From: JAFAXD01 sp963833605
Lineage (GTDB): Bacteria > Pseudomonadota > Alphaproteobacteria > Rhizobiales > Xanthobacteraceae
Reading direction: 5' to 3'
DNA: 64,000 nucleotides
Assembly: GCA_963833605.1 (NCBI GenBank)
Contig: CAWHYZ010000017.1
Span: 496,001 to 560,000, forward strand
The notes beneath the pieces were generated by a model that worked only from the letters and a program-made list of their open reading frames with translations, was not told where the DNA came from and made no database searches. Of this stretch, positions 26,713-35,885 are shown one piece after another (position 1 is the first letter of the stretch; every line of letters starts with the position of its first letter). A program made the translations under genes and the position numbers.

Positions 26713-27684
26713 GTGCGCAGGCTCTTGTGTTGGACAATCATATTCGTGCTCGCGAACGTGCTGTCGGCGTTCGCGCAAACCTATCCGTCGCGCCCGATCA
26801 CGTTGATCGTTCCCTATGCGGCCGGCGGCAGCGTCGACGTGGTCGCCCGCGTCGTCGCCAACAAGCTTGCCGAGAAACTCGGCCAGAACATCGTGATCGA
26901 AAACGTCGCCGGCGCCGGCGGCGTCACCGGCACCCAGCGCGCGGCGCGCGCCGAGCCCGACGGATACACCCTGCTGTTCTCGGTCGAGAGCACAATGGCT
27001 ATCGCCAAGCTGGTGCAGCCCCACATCGTCCAATACGACAGCCAGAAGGATTTTGTACCGATCAGCCTGATCGGCACCTCGCCGCTGGTGCTGGTCGGCA
27101 AGAAGGACCTGCCCGCCAACACCATCGCCGAGCTGATGGTGCTGCTGCGCGCCAACCCTGGCAAATACAGTTACGCCAGCTCCGGCGTCGGCACCTCGCT
27201 GCAGGTCGCCGGCGAGATGATCAACATCGAGGGCAAAGTGCAGATGGTGCACGTGCCCTATCGGGTCGGCTCCCAGATCGTCACCGACCTGATGGGCAAC
27301 CAGATCGACCTCGCGGTGCTGCCGCTGGTGATGGCGCTGCCGAGCTATCGCAACGGCAGCATCAGGATTTACGGCATCACCGAGCCGGAACGTTCCTCGC
27401 TTGCGCCCGACCTGCCGTCGCTCGCGGAGCAACCCGAGTTGAAGAAGGTCAGCATGACGGTGTGGTATGGCCTGTTTGCGCCGGCCAAGGTCGACCCCGC
27501 TATCGTCGATCGCATCTATCAGGGGCTGGCTGCGGCCTTGAAGGAGCCGGACATGATCGCCAAACTGGCAGACGTCAACCTGCTCGTGGTCGGCAGCACC
27601 CCGGCCGAGTTTGCGAAATTCCTGGCCGACGAGATCAGCAAGTTTGCCGTGGTGGTGAAAGCGGCCAACATCAAGGCGGAGTGA
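26713..27684 (+). CDS. Bug-family (TctC) tripartite tricarboxylate transporter solute-binding protein
   Basis: A 323-residue periplasmic binding protein of the Bug/TctC family. GTG 26713 is preceded by GGAGG at 26703-26707 and opens a signal peptide (LLCWTIIFVLANVLSAFA) cleaved before QTYPSRPITLIVPYAAGGS, the diagnostic Bug N-terminus. An in-frame ATG at 26701 is an alternative. The conserved GTSLQVAGEMINIE and VPYRVGSQIVTDLMGNQID blocks are present. Such proteins capture organic acids or aromatics for a TctAB permease, which is not encoded in the window. The stop overlaps the adenine deaminase start (GTGA), so a purine-related ligand is possible (inference). Confidence 0.93.
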   Translation: MRRLLCWTIIFVLANVLSAFAQTYPSRPITLIVPYAAGGSVDVVARVVANKLAEKLGQNIVIENVAGAGGVTGTQRAARAEPDGYTLLFSVESTMAIAKLVQPHIVQYDSQKDFVPISLIGTSPLVLVGKKDLPANTIAELMVLLRANPGKYSYASSGVGTSLQVAGEMINIEGKVQMVHVPYRVGSQIVTDLMGNQIDLAVLPLVMALPSYRNGSIRIYGITEPERSSLAPDLPSLAEQPELKKVSMTVWYGLFAPAKVDPAIVDRIYQGLAAALKEPDMIAKLADVNLLVVGSTPAEFAKFLADEISKFAVVVKAANIKAE

Positions 27685-29459
27685 ACTCATTGCCTGAACC
27701 CTTCGACATGGCGGTGCGGCTCGCCGCCATCGCGGCGGCGCAGGGCAAGGAGCCGTTCGACCTCCTGCTCGCCGGCGGGCACGTGCTCGACGTGGCGACG
27801 CTCGAACTGCGCGAGGCCGACGTCGGCATCGTCGGCGCGATGATCGCGAGCGTGCACCCGCGCGCAAGCCTCACGGCGGCGCGCGCAACCCACGACGTGA
27901 GCGGCCAGATCGTCGTGCCGGGCTTCATCGACGCCCATGTGCATTTCGAATCCTCTCATATGCTGCCGCATCACTACGCCGCCGTGGTGGTGCCGCAGGG
28001 CACGACCACGATCTTCTGCGACCCGCACGAGCTCGCCAACGTGCTCGGCATCGCGGGCATGCGCTATACGGTCGAGGCCACCCGCGGGCTGCCGCTGCGC
28101 TTCATCGTGCAGGCCTCGTCCTGCGTACCGGCAGCGCCCGGACTCGAAGTTTCCGGCGCTGATTTTCAGGCCGCGGACATTCGCGAACTGCTGTCCTGGC
28201 CGGAGATCGCGGGCCTGGCTGAAGTCATGGACATGCGTGCCGTGATCGAGGCGCATCCGCGCATGGTCGCGATCCTCAGCGAGGCGCTGGCATCGGGAAA
28301 GATCATCGAAGGCCACGCCCGCGGCCTCACCGGCCCGACCCTGCAGGCTTACCTGGCGGCAGGTATTTCCGCCGATCACGAGATCACCTCCGGCGCCGAC
28401 GCACTCGAGAAGCTGCGCGCCGGCCTCACGGTCGAGATCCGCGGGTCGCATCCTTATCTGCTCCCCGACGTGGTTGCCGCCATCAACACATTGCCGATGG
28501 TTCCGACCAGCCTGACGGTATGCACCGACGATGTCTTTCCCGACGACCTCGTCGAAAAGGGCGGCGTGGTGAATGTGCTGCGCCAGCTCATCGGTCACGG
28601 CCTCGACCCGCGCCAGGCCATCCGCTGCGCCACCATCAACAGTGCGATCCGGCTGCGCCGTGAGGATCTCGGCCTCATCGCCGCCGGCCGCCGCGCCGAT
28701 CTGGTCACCCTCACCGACCTGCACACGCTTGCGATCGCGCGCGTCTATGCGAACGGCCGCCACGTCGCGGCCAACGGGCGCATGCTGGCGACGCCGGAGC
28801 CTGCCGCGCCCGCACCGACCACCAACACCATGCGTCTCGACCCGCTTTGCCGCGACGAATTTCGGGTGCGGGTCACCCGCGTGCCGAACGGTCGCGCAAA
28901 GGTGCGCACCATCAAGGGCGCGCGGTTCACGTCGTGGGGCGAGATTGCGGTCGAGGTGCGCGGCGGTTTTGCGGTCCTGCCCGACGACGTGAGCGTGATG
29001 ACGGTCGTGCATCGCCATGGCCGCACCGACGGCAAGCCGCAGACCGCCATCATCGAAGGCTGGGAGCGGTGGCGCGGCGCCTATGCAAGTTCCTATTCGC
29101 ATGACTCTCATAACCTCGTTGTGTTCGGGCACGACCCCGACGACATGATGCTCGCCGCCAACACGGTGATCGCCATGGGCGGCGGCGTTGCCGTCGTTAA
29201 AGACGGCGCGGTGAGCGCCCGGATCGCCTATCCGGTTGCCGGCATGCTCTCGCTCAAGACCCCCGCCGAGGTTGCGCGTGAGCACAAGACGGTGGTGGAC
29301 GCCGCCGGCGAGGTGTGCACCTGGCAGCCGCCCTACCGCACCTTCAAGGCACTCGGCGGCCAGAGCCTTGCGTGCAATCCGGGCCCGCACTTGACCGACC
29401 TCGGCCTCACCGACGGCGGAACCAAGGAGATCCGGGAGTTGCTGGTGGCGGAGGTGTAA
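27681..29459 (+). CDS. ade: Adenine deaminase
   Basis: A 592-residue amidohydrolase that deaminates adenine to hypoxanthine for purine salvage or catabolism. Metal and substrate motifs: VPGFIDAHVHFESS, TTTIFCDPHELANVLG, and CTDDVFPDDLV. The C-terminal Ade-specific domain contains YSHDSHNLVVFGHD and GGGVAVVKDG. The length fits bacterial Ade. The GTG at 27681 overlaps the stop of the Bug gene by four bases and follows AAGGCGGA, so I prefer it over ATG 27708. Coupling to a solute-binding protein suggests shared use on an imported purine or related compound, but this is inference from arrangement. Confidence 0.92.
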   Translation: MNSLPEPFDMAVRLAAIAAAQGKEPFDLLLAGGHVLDVATLELREADVGIVGAMIASVHPRASLTAARATHDVSGQIVVPGFIDAHVHFESSHMLPHHYAAVVVPQGTTTIFCDPHELANVLGIAGMRYTVEATRGLPLRFIVQASSCVPAAPGLEVSGADFQAADIRELLSWPEIAGLAEVMDMRAVIEAHPRMVAILSEALASGKIIEGHARGLTGPTLQAYLAAGISADHEITSGADALEKLRAGLTVEIRGSHPYLLPDVVAAINTLPMVPTSLTVCTDDVFPDDLVEKGGVVNVLRQLIGHGLDPRQAIRCATINSAIRLRREDLGLIAAGRRADLVTLTDLHTLAIARVYANGRHVAANGRMLATPEPAAPAPTTNTMRLDPLCRDEFRVRVTRVPNGRAKVRTIKGARFTSWGEIAVEVRGGFAVLPDDVSVMTVVHRHGRTDGKPQTAIIEGWERWRGAYASSYSHDSHNLVVFGHDPDDMMLAANTVIAMGGGVAVVKDGAVSARIAYPVAGMLSLKTPAEVAREHKTVVDAAGEVCTWQPPYRTFKALGGQSLACNPGPHLTDLGLTDGGTKEIRELLVAEV

Positions 29460-29502
29460 GACCGTACGGTGAGTTAGCGCCCGTGACCACCTCTCCATGT
29501 CA

Positions 29503-29610
29503 TGCCCCGCGAAAGCGGGGCACCCAGTAATCACCGGAGATCTGATTTTTCGAGCGACACGCTTTTTACAGGTCGATGGTGGCTACTAGGTTGCCCGCTT
29601 TCGCGGGCAA
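29503..29610. repeat. REP-type palindromic element
   Basis: Two hairpins of the same kind as at 23.2-23.5 kb: TGCCCCGC-gaaa-GCGGGGCA (29503-29522) and TTGCCCGC-tttc-GCGGGCAA (29591-29610), separated by a less conserved AT-richer spacer. It sits between the convergent ade and fumC genes, and could stabilise or terminate both transcripts. Confidence 0.75.
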
Positions 29611-29695
29611 TGACACCCGTGGGTCTGTACGTCGTCACTCTAGATCGCGATTGTAGGATTACGTCCGAGCAAGTTCTAGCGCACTCAACAGATCT

Positions 29696-31102
29696 TCATT
29701 TCTCCCCCGCCACATACGGTTTCACCATCTTCTTCGGATCAACAATGCGGTCGAACTCTTCGGCGCTGACCACGCCGAGCTTGAGCGCTGCCTCCTTCAG
29801 CGTGAGGTCGTGGTCGAGCGCGTAGTGCGCGGTCTGCGAGGCCTTGTCGTATCCAATTACGGGGCTGAGCGCCGTCACCAGCATCAGCGAGCGGTCGACG
29901 AAGGTCTTGATCTGCGCGAGATTCGGCTCGGTACCCTCGACCAGGAACTTGCGGAAGTTCATGCAGCCGTCGGTCATGATGCGGATCGACTTGGCAATGT
30001 TGTAGATCATGAGCGGCTTGTAGACGTTCATCTCGAGATAGCCGCCGGCGCCGCCGAAGGCGACCGCCTGGTCGTTCGCCATCACCTGCACGGCAATCAT
30101 CGCCAGCGCTTCGGCCTGGGTCGGGTTGACCTTGCCGGGCATGATCGAGGAGCCGGGCTCGTTGGACGGGATCGTGAGCTCGGCAAATCCGGCACGCGGT
30201 CCGCAGGACAACAGCCGGATGTCGTTCGCGATCTTGTAGAGCGAGACCGCGAGCGTCTTGAGCGCCGCGCTCAGGAAAACCAGGTCGTCGTGCGCCCCCT
30301 GCACCGCGAACTTGTTGGGGGCGGTGATGAATGGCAGCCCGGTCAGCGTTGCAATCTCGGCCGCGACCGCGCGGTCGAAGCCCGGCTCAGCGTTGATGCC
30401 GGTGCCGACCGCCGTGCCGCCCAGCGCGAGCCGGTAGACGCCCTTGAGCGCCGCTTCAAGCCGCTCGACGTCATCGCTGAGCATGCCGACATAGCCAGAA
30501 AACTCCTGGCCGAGCGTCAGCGGGGTCGCGTCCTGCAGGTGGGTGCGGCCGATCTTGACGATGTCGGTCCACGCGCGCGCCTTTGCGTCGAGCGCGTCGC
30601 GCATCGCCACTACGGCCGGCAAGAGCTTCTGTTTGACCGCCAGCGCCGCCGCGACGTTCATCACCGTCGGGAACGAGTCGTTCGACGACTGCGACATGTT
30701 CACGGCGTCATTGGGATGCACCGGCTTGTGGCTACCGAGCGGCTGACCGGCGATCTGCGAAGCGCGGTTCGCGATCACCTCATTCACGTTCATATTGAAC
30801 TGGGTGCCGCTGCCGGTCATCCAGACGTGCAGCGGGAACTGGTCGAGATGCTGGCCCGCCAGGATCTCGTCACACACTTTAGCGATCAGATCCTTCTGCT
30901 CGGCCGGCAGCCGGCCGGCCTTGAGGTTCACCAGGGCGGCCGCCTTTTTGACGATCGCGTAAGCCGGAATCATCTCGCGCGGCATGAGGTCGTCGCCGAT
31001 GCTGAAGTGCTCGAGCGAGCGCTGGGTCTGCGCGCCCCAGAGCTTGTCGGCTTCGACGTTGACCGCCCCCAGGCTATCGTGCTCGACGCGCGTCATGGCC
31101 AT
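29696..31102 (-). CDS. fumC: Fumarate hydratase class II
   Basis: A 468-residue enzyme of the fumarase/aspartase superfamily, interconverting fumarate and malate in the TCA cycle in the cytoplasm. The superfamily signature GSSIMPGKVNPTQ is intact. The active-site block TGSGTQFNMNVNEVIANRA and KIGRTHLQDATPLTLGQEF identify class II fumarase rather than aspartase. The N-terminus MTRVEHDSLGAVNVEADKLWGAQTQ (shown here in part as EHDSLGAVNV) is typical. It is a single-gene unit, converging with ade and preceded by the gene-poor AT-rich stretch. Confidence 0.94.
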   Translation of the reverse strand: MAMTRVEHDSLGAVNVEADKLWGAQTQRSLEHFSIGDDLMPREMIPAYAIVKKAAALVNLKAGRLPAEQKDLIAKVCDEILAGQHLDQFPLHVWMTGSGTQFNMNVNEVIANRASQIAGQPLGSHKPVHPNDAVNMSQSSNDSFPTVMNVAAALAVKQKLLPAVVAMRDALDAKARAWTDIVKIGRTHLQDATPLTLGQEFSGYVGMLSDDVERLEAALKGVYRLALGGTAVGTGINAEPGFDRAVAAEIATLTGLPFITAPNKFAVQGAHDDLVFLSAALKTLAVSLYKIANDIRLLSCGPRAGFAELTIPSNEPGSSIMPGKVNPTQAEALAMIAVQVMANDQAVAFGGAGGYLEMNVYKPLMIYNIAKSIRIMTDGCMNFRKFLVEGTEPNLAQIKTFVDRSLMLVTALSPVIGYDKASQTAHYALDHDLTLKEAALKLGVVSAEEFDRIVDPKKMVKPYVAGEK

Positions 31103-31713
31103 CGGCGTTCACCTTCATGATTTTGGTCGATCGGGAGGACGGCGTAACGGCGCCATTGCGCCCGCAACGCTCGTCGCGGCGCGATGCCACCACATCGCGT
31201 CTGGCCTGTCCAGCCGCGGCCACTGCGATTGCAAAATGGGTCAGCTGCGGATTCCATAGATGACATTTTCCTCATAGATGACATTCAAAACCGCTCCGAT
31301 GATGACCCTTTTTCATAATATTAATTTTGAACGATGTTCAGCACGATTTTCACCATAGATGACCTGCAGAAATTGCGTCGGCGCCCACGGCACGCAGGTC
31401 GCATCGCCGCCGCCGTGGCATTGATGCCCACATAGATGACCTCCATAGATGACCTGGCATGAGCCTTGCTTGGCCCCAGTCCAGCAGGAGTTCGCCGCAC
31501 CACACAGCATGCGCCCGGGGCTACGCCCGACCGCTTGTGCGGTCGACCCTCGTTGGTCCTCGTCCGTTTCCATTTTGATGAAGTGCCCGTCGCCCAGGGC
31601 GCAATTCGACGCGTTAGCAAAGTGACATAGACTTTATTTTTGCAACTGTCAATACATATTTTTATCAAGCTTGGTAGCTATCTTGCAAACGTAGCCCGTG
31701 GACCTTGCGCCGC
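31103..31713. other. Gene-poor, locally AT-rich region with repeats
   Basis: About 610 bases without a convincing gene. The stretch includes AT-rich pockets (around 31310-31335 and 31620-31675) that contrast with the GC-rich surroundings, plus the CATAGATGAC repeats. Short frames on the minus strand exist but show no family likeness. The composition and the flanking broken ArsR gene suggest a former insertion site or decayed mobile element. Confidence 0.55.
31255..31453. repeat. Five exact copies of CATAGATGAC
   Basis: The decamer CATAGATGAC occurs at 31255-31264, 31273-31282, 31354-31363, 31431-31440 and 31444-31453, all in the same orientation. The copies come as two close pairs flanking one single copy. 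The copy number in 199 bases is far above chance for a decamer. Repeated short binding sites at one end are known for transposase ends such as those of IS21-type elements, but no transposase gene remains here. Confidence 0.7.
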
Positions 31714-31930
31714 TCAGGCGCCTGATTTTTTGCGCTTGCGGCGCGGATTCTTGCGCGTCTGCAGCCCCTGCAGATTGTCGTCGAGGCGCTCGAAGCTCGC
31801 CTCCCAGAAGCAGCGATAGTGATCGAGCCAGTCAGCGGCGTCCCGCATCGCGTCAAGGCCCGATGCGGGCGGGCGGCACGCTCGCGTGATGAGAAGCTCG
31901 CGGTCTGCCCGGGCGCGCCCAACGGGCGGT
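31714..31930 (-). pseudogene. C-terminal remnant of an ArsR-family transcription regulator
   Basis: Reading the minus strand from about 31930 to the TGA at 31716-31714 gives a peptide ending DAMRDAADWLDHYRCFWEAS, then a Leu/Asp-rich helix and a basic tail (NPRRKRKKSGA). This is the dimerisation-helix end of many ArsR/SmtB regulators of the kind found in Rhizobiales. The DNA-binding helices are missing: the same frame meets a stop (TGA) just upstream, and only a short LLITRA-like piece of the wing remains. It is therefore a truncated remnant, read outside any long open frame. It borders the AT-rich stretch. Confidence 0.6.
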
Positions 31931-32076
31931 GCTCAACCCATGAAGGAGAGAGTCAACGCCGATCTGCAGGCGTTCAAACGGATCGGGCTGTTTGTAGACC
32001 GATCGAAAAGGTTCGGTTAGAACGCAATGTTGCTGGTACTGTCTGCGGCAGCCAGGATGCTGGAGCACGCTTGCAA

Positions 32077-33579
32077 ATGGCCGACGCAGATCCCGCCTCC
32101 GGCTCCGGCCCGCCTTCCCCGTCACATTCCGCGCTGACCCCGGCCGAGGCGCGCCTGATCGTTTACGGCGTCTTGCTGGCGATGCTGATCGCCGCGCTCG
32201 ACCAGACCATCGTTTCAACCGCGCTGCCGACGATCGGCCGCGAACTCGGCGATGCTCACCAGCTCACCTGGGTGGTGACGGCCTATCTGCTTGCCTCGAC
32301 CGTGGTGACGCCACTGTACGGCAAACTGAGTGACAGCTACGGCCGCCGTGTCACCCTGCTGGTCGCGGTCGGCGTGTTCGTGGCCGGTTCGGTGGCCTGC
32401 GCCCTTTCGCCGACTATGCTGACCATGATCATCGCCCGTACGTTCCAGGGACTTGGCGGCGGCGGGCTGATTTCGCTGTCGCAGACCATCATCGGCGACA
32501 TCATCCCCCCCAAGGAACGTCCGCGCTACCAGGCCTACGTGTCCGGCGTGTTCGTGGTCGCGAGCCTCGCCGGCCCGCTGCTCGGCGGATTCATCGCCGA
32601 GCATCTGCACTGGTCGCTCATCTTCTGGATCAATCCCCCGATCGGGCTCTTGGCTCTTGGCCTGATCTATTCACTGCTGCGCAAGCTGCCGGTGAGCCGG
32701 CGGCACCATCAGATCGACTTTGCGGGCGCCGGGCTGCTGGTGGTGGCAACGGTTGCGCTCATGCTGGCGCTGAGCTGGGGCGGCGTACGCTACCCATGGG
32801 CCTCGCCCCATATCCTCGCCCTCGTCGTCACGTTTGCGATCTTTGCGGCGCTATTCTTCATGCGCCAACGCCACGCGGCCGAGCCGCTGCTCCCGTTTTC
32901 AGTGCTGGCCAACGAGGTGGTGCTGACTGCGACCCTTGCCTGCGCGCTCGCCATGGGAACTGCGATCGGTTTGATCATCTTTACGCCGATCTATTTCGAA
33001 TCGGTGCGCGGGTTCAGCCCCACGCAATCGGGTGTGGCACTGATTCCGCTGATGATCGGAACGGCGATCGGCGCCGGCATCGCCGGCCGCCTGATGGCTG
33101 ACGTCAGACACTACAAGCGCCTCCCGATGATTGGACTTGCAGTGGCCACGATCGCAATGGCAGCAATGAGCGTCGATCCAAAGGGAATGCCGCTCGTCGC
33201 GGCCGAAGTCCTGCTGGCCATGACCAGCATCGGATTTGGAACGATCCTGCCGGTGACCACGATCTGCGTCCAGAACGCGGCTCCCGCCGGCCAGCTCGGC
33301 ACCGCGACGGGAGTGCTTGTGTTCGTCCGCCAGCTCGGCGGCGCGATCGCGGTCGCTGTCTTCGGGGCCATCTTGTTCAGCCAGTTGCACGCGTCCGGCG
33401 ACCTGCAGGGCCTCTCGGGCAATGATTTAACCAAGAGCGGCGCCGATTTCGCTGCCATCTTCCGGTGGATTTTCGGCGTCGCCGCGGTCGGCTTTCTGAC
33501 CGCGCTCGGGGCGATTCTGGCGATGGAAGAGCTACCGCTCAAAGAGCAGGTTGTAGGCGAAGAAGCGATCGCCAGCTGA
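32077..33579 (+). CDS. MFS drug/metabolite exporter, DHA2 (EmrB/QacA) family
   Basis: A 500-residue major facilitator transporter with about 14 hydrophobic segments, the hallmark of DHA2 proton-driven exporters. The first helix ends with ALDQTIVSTALPTIGREL, characteristic of the family (motif D1). Motif A reads GKLSDSYGRR. Helix 5 has the antiporter-type motif C-like GPLLGGFIAEHLHW. A longer open frame reaches back to 31819 but has no family character; ATG 32077 gives the usual short cytoplasmic N-terminus. No membrane-fusion partner (EmrA) is adjacent. The truncated ArsR-like gene upstream on the other strand may once have regulated it (inference). Confidence 0.92.
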   Translation: MADADPASGSGPPSPSHSALTPAEARLIVYGVLLAMLIAALDQTIVSTALPTIGRELGDAHQLTWVVTAYLLASTVVTPLYGKLSDSYGRRVTLLVAVGVFVAGSVACALSPTMLTMIIARTFQGLGGGGLISLSQTIIGDIIPPKERPRYQAYVSGVFVVASLAGPLLGGFIAEHLHWSLIFWINPPIGLLALGLIYSLLRKLPVSRRHHQIDFAGAGLLVVATVALMLALSWGGVRYPWASPHILALVVTFAIFAALFFMRQRHAAEPLLPFSVLANEVVLTATLACALAMGTAIGLIIFTPIYFESVRGFSPTQSGVALIPLMIGTAIGAGIAGRLMADVRHYKRLPMIGLAVATIAMAAMSVDPKGMPLVAAEVLLAMTSIGFGTILPVTTICVQNAAPAGQLGTATGVLVFVRQLGGAIAVAVFGAILFSQLHASGDLQGLSGNDLTKSGADFAAIFRWIFGVAAVGFLTALGAILAMEELPLKEQVVGEEAIAS

Positions 33580-33779
33580 AGCGCCGACTTTGCCCAAGTG
33601 GGACCAATCAAATGCTTTCTTGATTTTACAGGGAAATCCTTAAAGGACCCTGTCTTCGTTGTGACAAAATAAACACACCCAAATGGAAACGCCGAACCGC
33701 GTGATGGTCGACGGTCCCTGAGCCACGGTTCCGCCCTCATTGCCGAAGACCTTCGCTCGCGTGGGTGGGGGATATCAAA

Positions 33780-34364
33780 ATGTCTTTGATCAGTTCTGCG
33801 AATTGTCCGCGCGTCGCGATCGACGCAAAACTTTCATCGTTTGATCAGCGCCGGGCCTGGTCCGCCCGAGCCGGGATCGCGCTTCGCCTGTTCGCCGCCG
33901 CCGCAACCGCGGCCTCGCTTGCGGCCTGCATGCAGACGCCGACCGCCAACAACCAGTCATCGCTCGCCATGCGCCAGGCGTCGCTGCACCAGGCCAGGAG
34001 GGTCGCCTACGCCAGCAAGCGGCACGTGGCGGGACACCGCAGCCCGTTCGTGCGAACCAGGCAGGCGTCGCTCGCGCCGGGCGATTCGGCCTCCGGAGTG
34101 GCGAGCTTCTATTCGCACGGACAGCAGACCGCGAACGGCGAGCGGTTCAATCCCAACGAATTGACGGCCGCGCACCGCTCGCTGCCGTTCGGAACCAAGG
34201 TGCGGGTGACCAACCTGAACAACGGACAGTCCGTGACGGTTCGGATCAACGACCGCGGCCCCTATGTGGCCGGACGCTCCATCGATGTGTCGCATTCGGC
34301 GGCGCAATCGCTGGGAATGGTCGGCCAAGGCGTCGCGAAGGTCAAAATGGACGTGGTGCAATAG
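33780..34364 (+). CDS. rlpA: RlpA-like septal/peptidoglycan lytic protein, lipoprotein
   Basis: A 194-residue protein. ATG 33780 follows GTGGGGGA. After a long hydrophilic N-terminus, a hydrophobic stretch ends in a lipobox-like SLAAC, so lipid attachment to the outer membrane is likely. A basic, Ala/Gln-rich linker leads to the RlpA double-psi beta-barrel: SGVASFYSHGQQTANGERFN, LPFGTKVRVTNLNNG, VRINDRGPYVAGRSIDVS, with the catalytic Asp/His region (NDRGPY). The family cleaves naked glycan strands or binds them. No SPOR domain follows, in contrast to E. coli RlpA, so it is a short form. Confidence 0.9.
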   Translation: MSLISSANCPRVAIDAKLSSFDQRRAWSARAGIALRLFAAAATAASLAACMQTPTANNQSSLAMRQASLHQARRVAYASKRHVAGHRSPFVRTRQASLAPGDSASGVASFYSHGQQTANGERFNPNELTAAHRSLPFGTKVRVTNLNNGQSVTVRINDRGPYVAGRSIDVSHSAAQSLGMVGQGVAKVKMDVVQ

Positions 34365-34376
34365 CCTGGGGGGGCT

Positions 34377-34422
34377 GCGGGAGCGCTTTCTGATTCGGGT
34401 GGGGATCAGAGAGCGCTCCCGC
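34377..34422 (+). terminator. Intrinsic terminator after rlpA
   Basis: A perfect 11-base inverted repeat, GCGGGAGCGCT (34377-34387) and AGCGCTCCCGC (34412-34422), followed at once by a T-rich run (TTTCTTTCTTGTTTGTTT). It starts 13 bases after the rlpA stop. The 24-base loop is long, but the stem plus T-tract fits Rho-independent termination. Confidence 0.8.
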
Positions 34423-34494
34423 GTTTCTTTCTTGTTTGTTTGAAGACGTTTTGATTTGCAGGATTGGTTCATAACACGGCTCCGGGTCCATGAG

Positions 34495-35685
34495 ATGGGG
34501 AAAGCGCGTCGCATTGCTATTGTCGGAGCAGGCCTCGGCGGGTTAGCGGCGACCATCACGCTGCGCCGGCAGGGTTTCGATGTGCAGGTCTACGAGCAGG
34601 CATCCGAACTCGCCGAGTTCGGCGCCGGCATCAACATCAGCCCCAATTCCGTGAAATTCTTTGGCGCGGTTGGGCTCGCTGACAAGCTACATGCGATCGC
34701 ATCTGAACCGATTGGACTGAGCTGGCGCGATTGGAGCACGGGCGAGATTCGCTATAGTCTACCATTTGGGGATTTCGAACAGCGCTACGGCGCCAAATAC
34801 TACGTCGTCCATCGCAGCGACCTGCACCGCCTCCTCTCGGAGGCGGTGCCGCAGGCCAGCATCCAGCTTGGCAAGCGATGCACGCTGGTCGAAACCCGCA
34901 ACGGCTCGGTCGGCCTGTCATTTGACGACGGCACCGGCGCCGAAGCCGACGTTGTCGTCGGTTGCGACGGGATCCGTTCGGCGGTTCGCGCCTGCATCTT
35001 CGGCGGCGAAGGCCCGCACTACGCGGGAACGATGTGCTGGCGCGCGCTGGCGCCAAGCGCGGCGTTGCCGAAGGACTATCACGACCGCTATGTGAACCAA
35101 TGGTCCGGCGAGGGCGGGTTCGTCATCAGCTACTACATTCGGCGAGGCAGCTTCATAAATTTCGTGGCCGTCCGACAACAACCCGGCTGGACAGAGCCGT
35201 CTTGGTCGGTGCCGAGCAGCGTCGATGAAATGCTGGCAGCCTTCCCCCATGCGGGAGAAACGCTGCGCAGGATGATGGGAGAAGCGACATCCTGCTCGAA
35301 ATGGGGTCAGTTCACAGGCGAACGCGCGGCGCAGTGGACGAAGGATCGGGTGACCCTTCTCGGCGATTCCGCGCATGCCATGCTCGCGACTTTCGGGCAA
35401 GGCGCCAATATGGCCTTCGAGGACGCCTATGTCCTGGCCCAATGGCTCCACGCGAGTGCCGAGGATCCGCGCGCGGCGCTGGCCGCCTATGAAGCGGTGC
35501 GCAAGCCGCGGGCGACGAGGATACAACAGCTTTCGCGCACCGAAGTCCGCTTCAAGAAGCTGCACTCGGATTGGGACCGCCTGCGCCGTGAATTCGTCTT
35601 CGTGACACGGTTCGGTTCAACGACAAATGAGATCTATCGATGGATCTACAGCTACGATCCGGTCGCGCAATGGCGGGGCTCGTGA
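34495..35685 (+). CDS. FAD-dependent aromatic monooxygenase (salicylate/3-hydroxybenzoate hydroxylase-like)
   Basis: A 396-residue class A flavoprotein hydroxylase. The FAD motif IAIVGAGLGGLAATITL starts a few residues after ATG 34495. The second FAD motif VVVGCDGIRSAVR and the GD motif VTLLGDSAHAMLATFGQGAN are intact. Such enzymes hydroxylate aromatic acids with NAD(P)H and O2, making catechol, gentisate or protocatechuate types of product. A TTG at 34456 extends the frame but adds residues without family likeness. It opens the aromatic-catabolism island, 130 bases after the rlpA terminator, and is followed 200 bases later by the frameshifted Rieske oxygenase. Confidence 0.9.
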   Translation: MGKARRIAIVGAGLGGLAATITLRRQGFDVQVYEQASELAEFGAGINISPNSVKFFGAVGLADKLHAIASEPIGLSWRDWSTGEIRYSLPFGDFEQRYGAKYYVVHRSDLHRLLSEAVPQASIQLGKRCTLVETRNGSVGLSFDDGTGAEADVVVGCDGIRSAVRACIFGGEGPHYAGTMCWRALAPSAALPKDYHDRYVNQWSGEGGFVISYYIRRGSFINFVAVRQQPGWTEPSWSVPSSVDEMLAAFPHAGETLRRMMGEATSCSKWGQFTGERAAQWTKDRVTLLGDSAHAMLATFGQGANMAFEDAYVLAQWLHASAEDPRAALAAYEAVRKPRATRIQQLSRTEVRFKKLHSDWDRLRREFVFVTRFGSTTNEIYRWIYSYDPVAQWRGS

Positions 35686-35885
35686 GTTCGAACGACCCTT
35701 TGACACCCGATCAGGATTGCGTCCGCCCGAGGGAACTGCAGCGGGGGAACGTCGAGCCACTTGAAGCGCCGGCTCTGTACGCGGGCTTCCAGGATTCCCA
35801 AGTGTGTCGCAAAATCGACCAGCTTAAAAGCCGAGCTTGGATGCAGTAATCTGGCTCAAGGTAAAGCGTCATAAGGGATCAATCT

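Noticed and set aside
26673..29459. A 928-codon open frame that could be a fusion with adenine deaminase
   Set aside because: Its first third is an off-frame reading of the Bug gene; the deaminase itself starts at 27681.
27687..29534. A 615-residue antisense frame over ade
   Set aside because: No family likeness, exact overlap with a well-supported gene.
31321..31573. VIYVGIN on the minus strand, resembling the start of IS110-type transposases
   Set aside because: The likeness covers only a few residues and nothing transposase-like follows; the residues also arise from the repeated decamer.
35640..35849. Short frame between the flavin hydroxylase and the Rieske gene
   Set aside because: Overlaps the end of the hydroxylase and has no recognisable family or ribosome-binding site.
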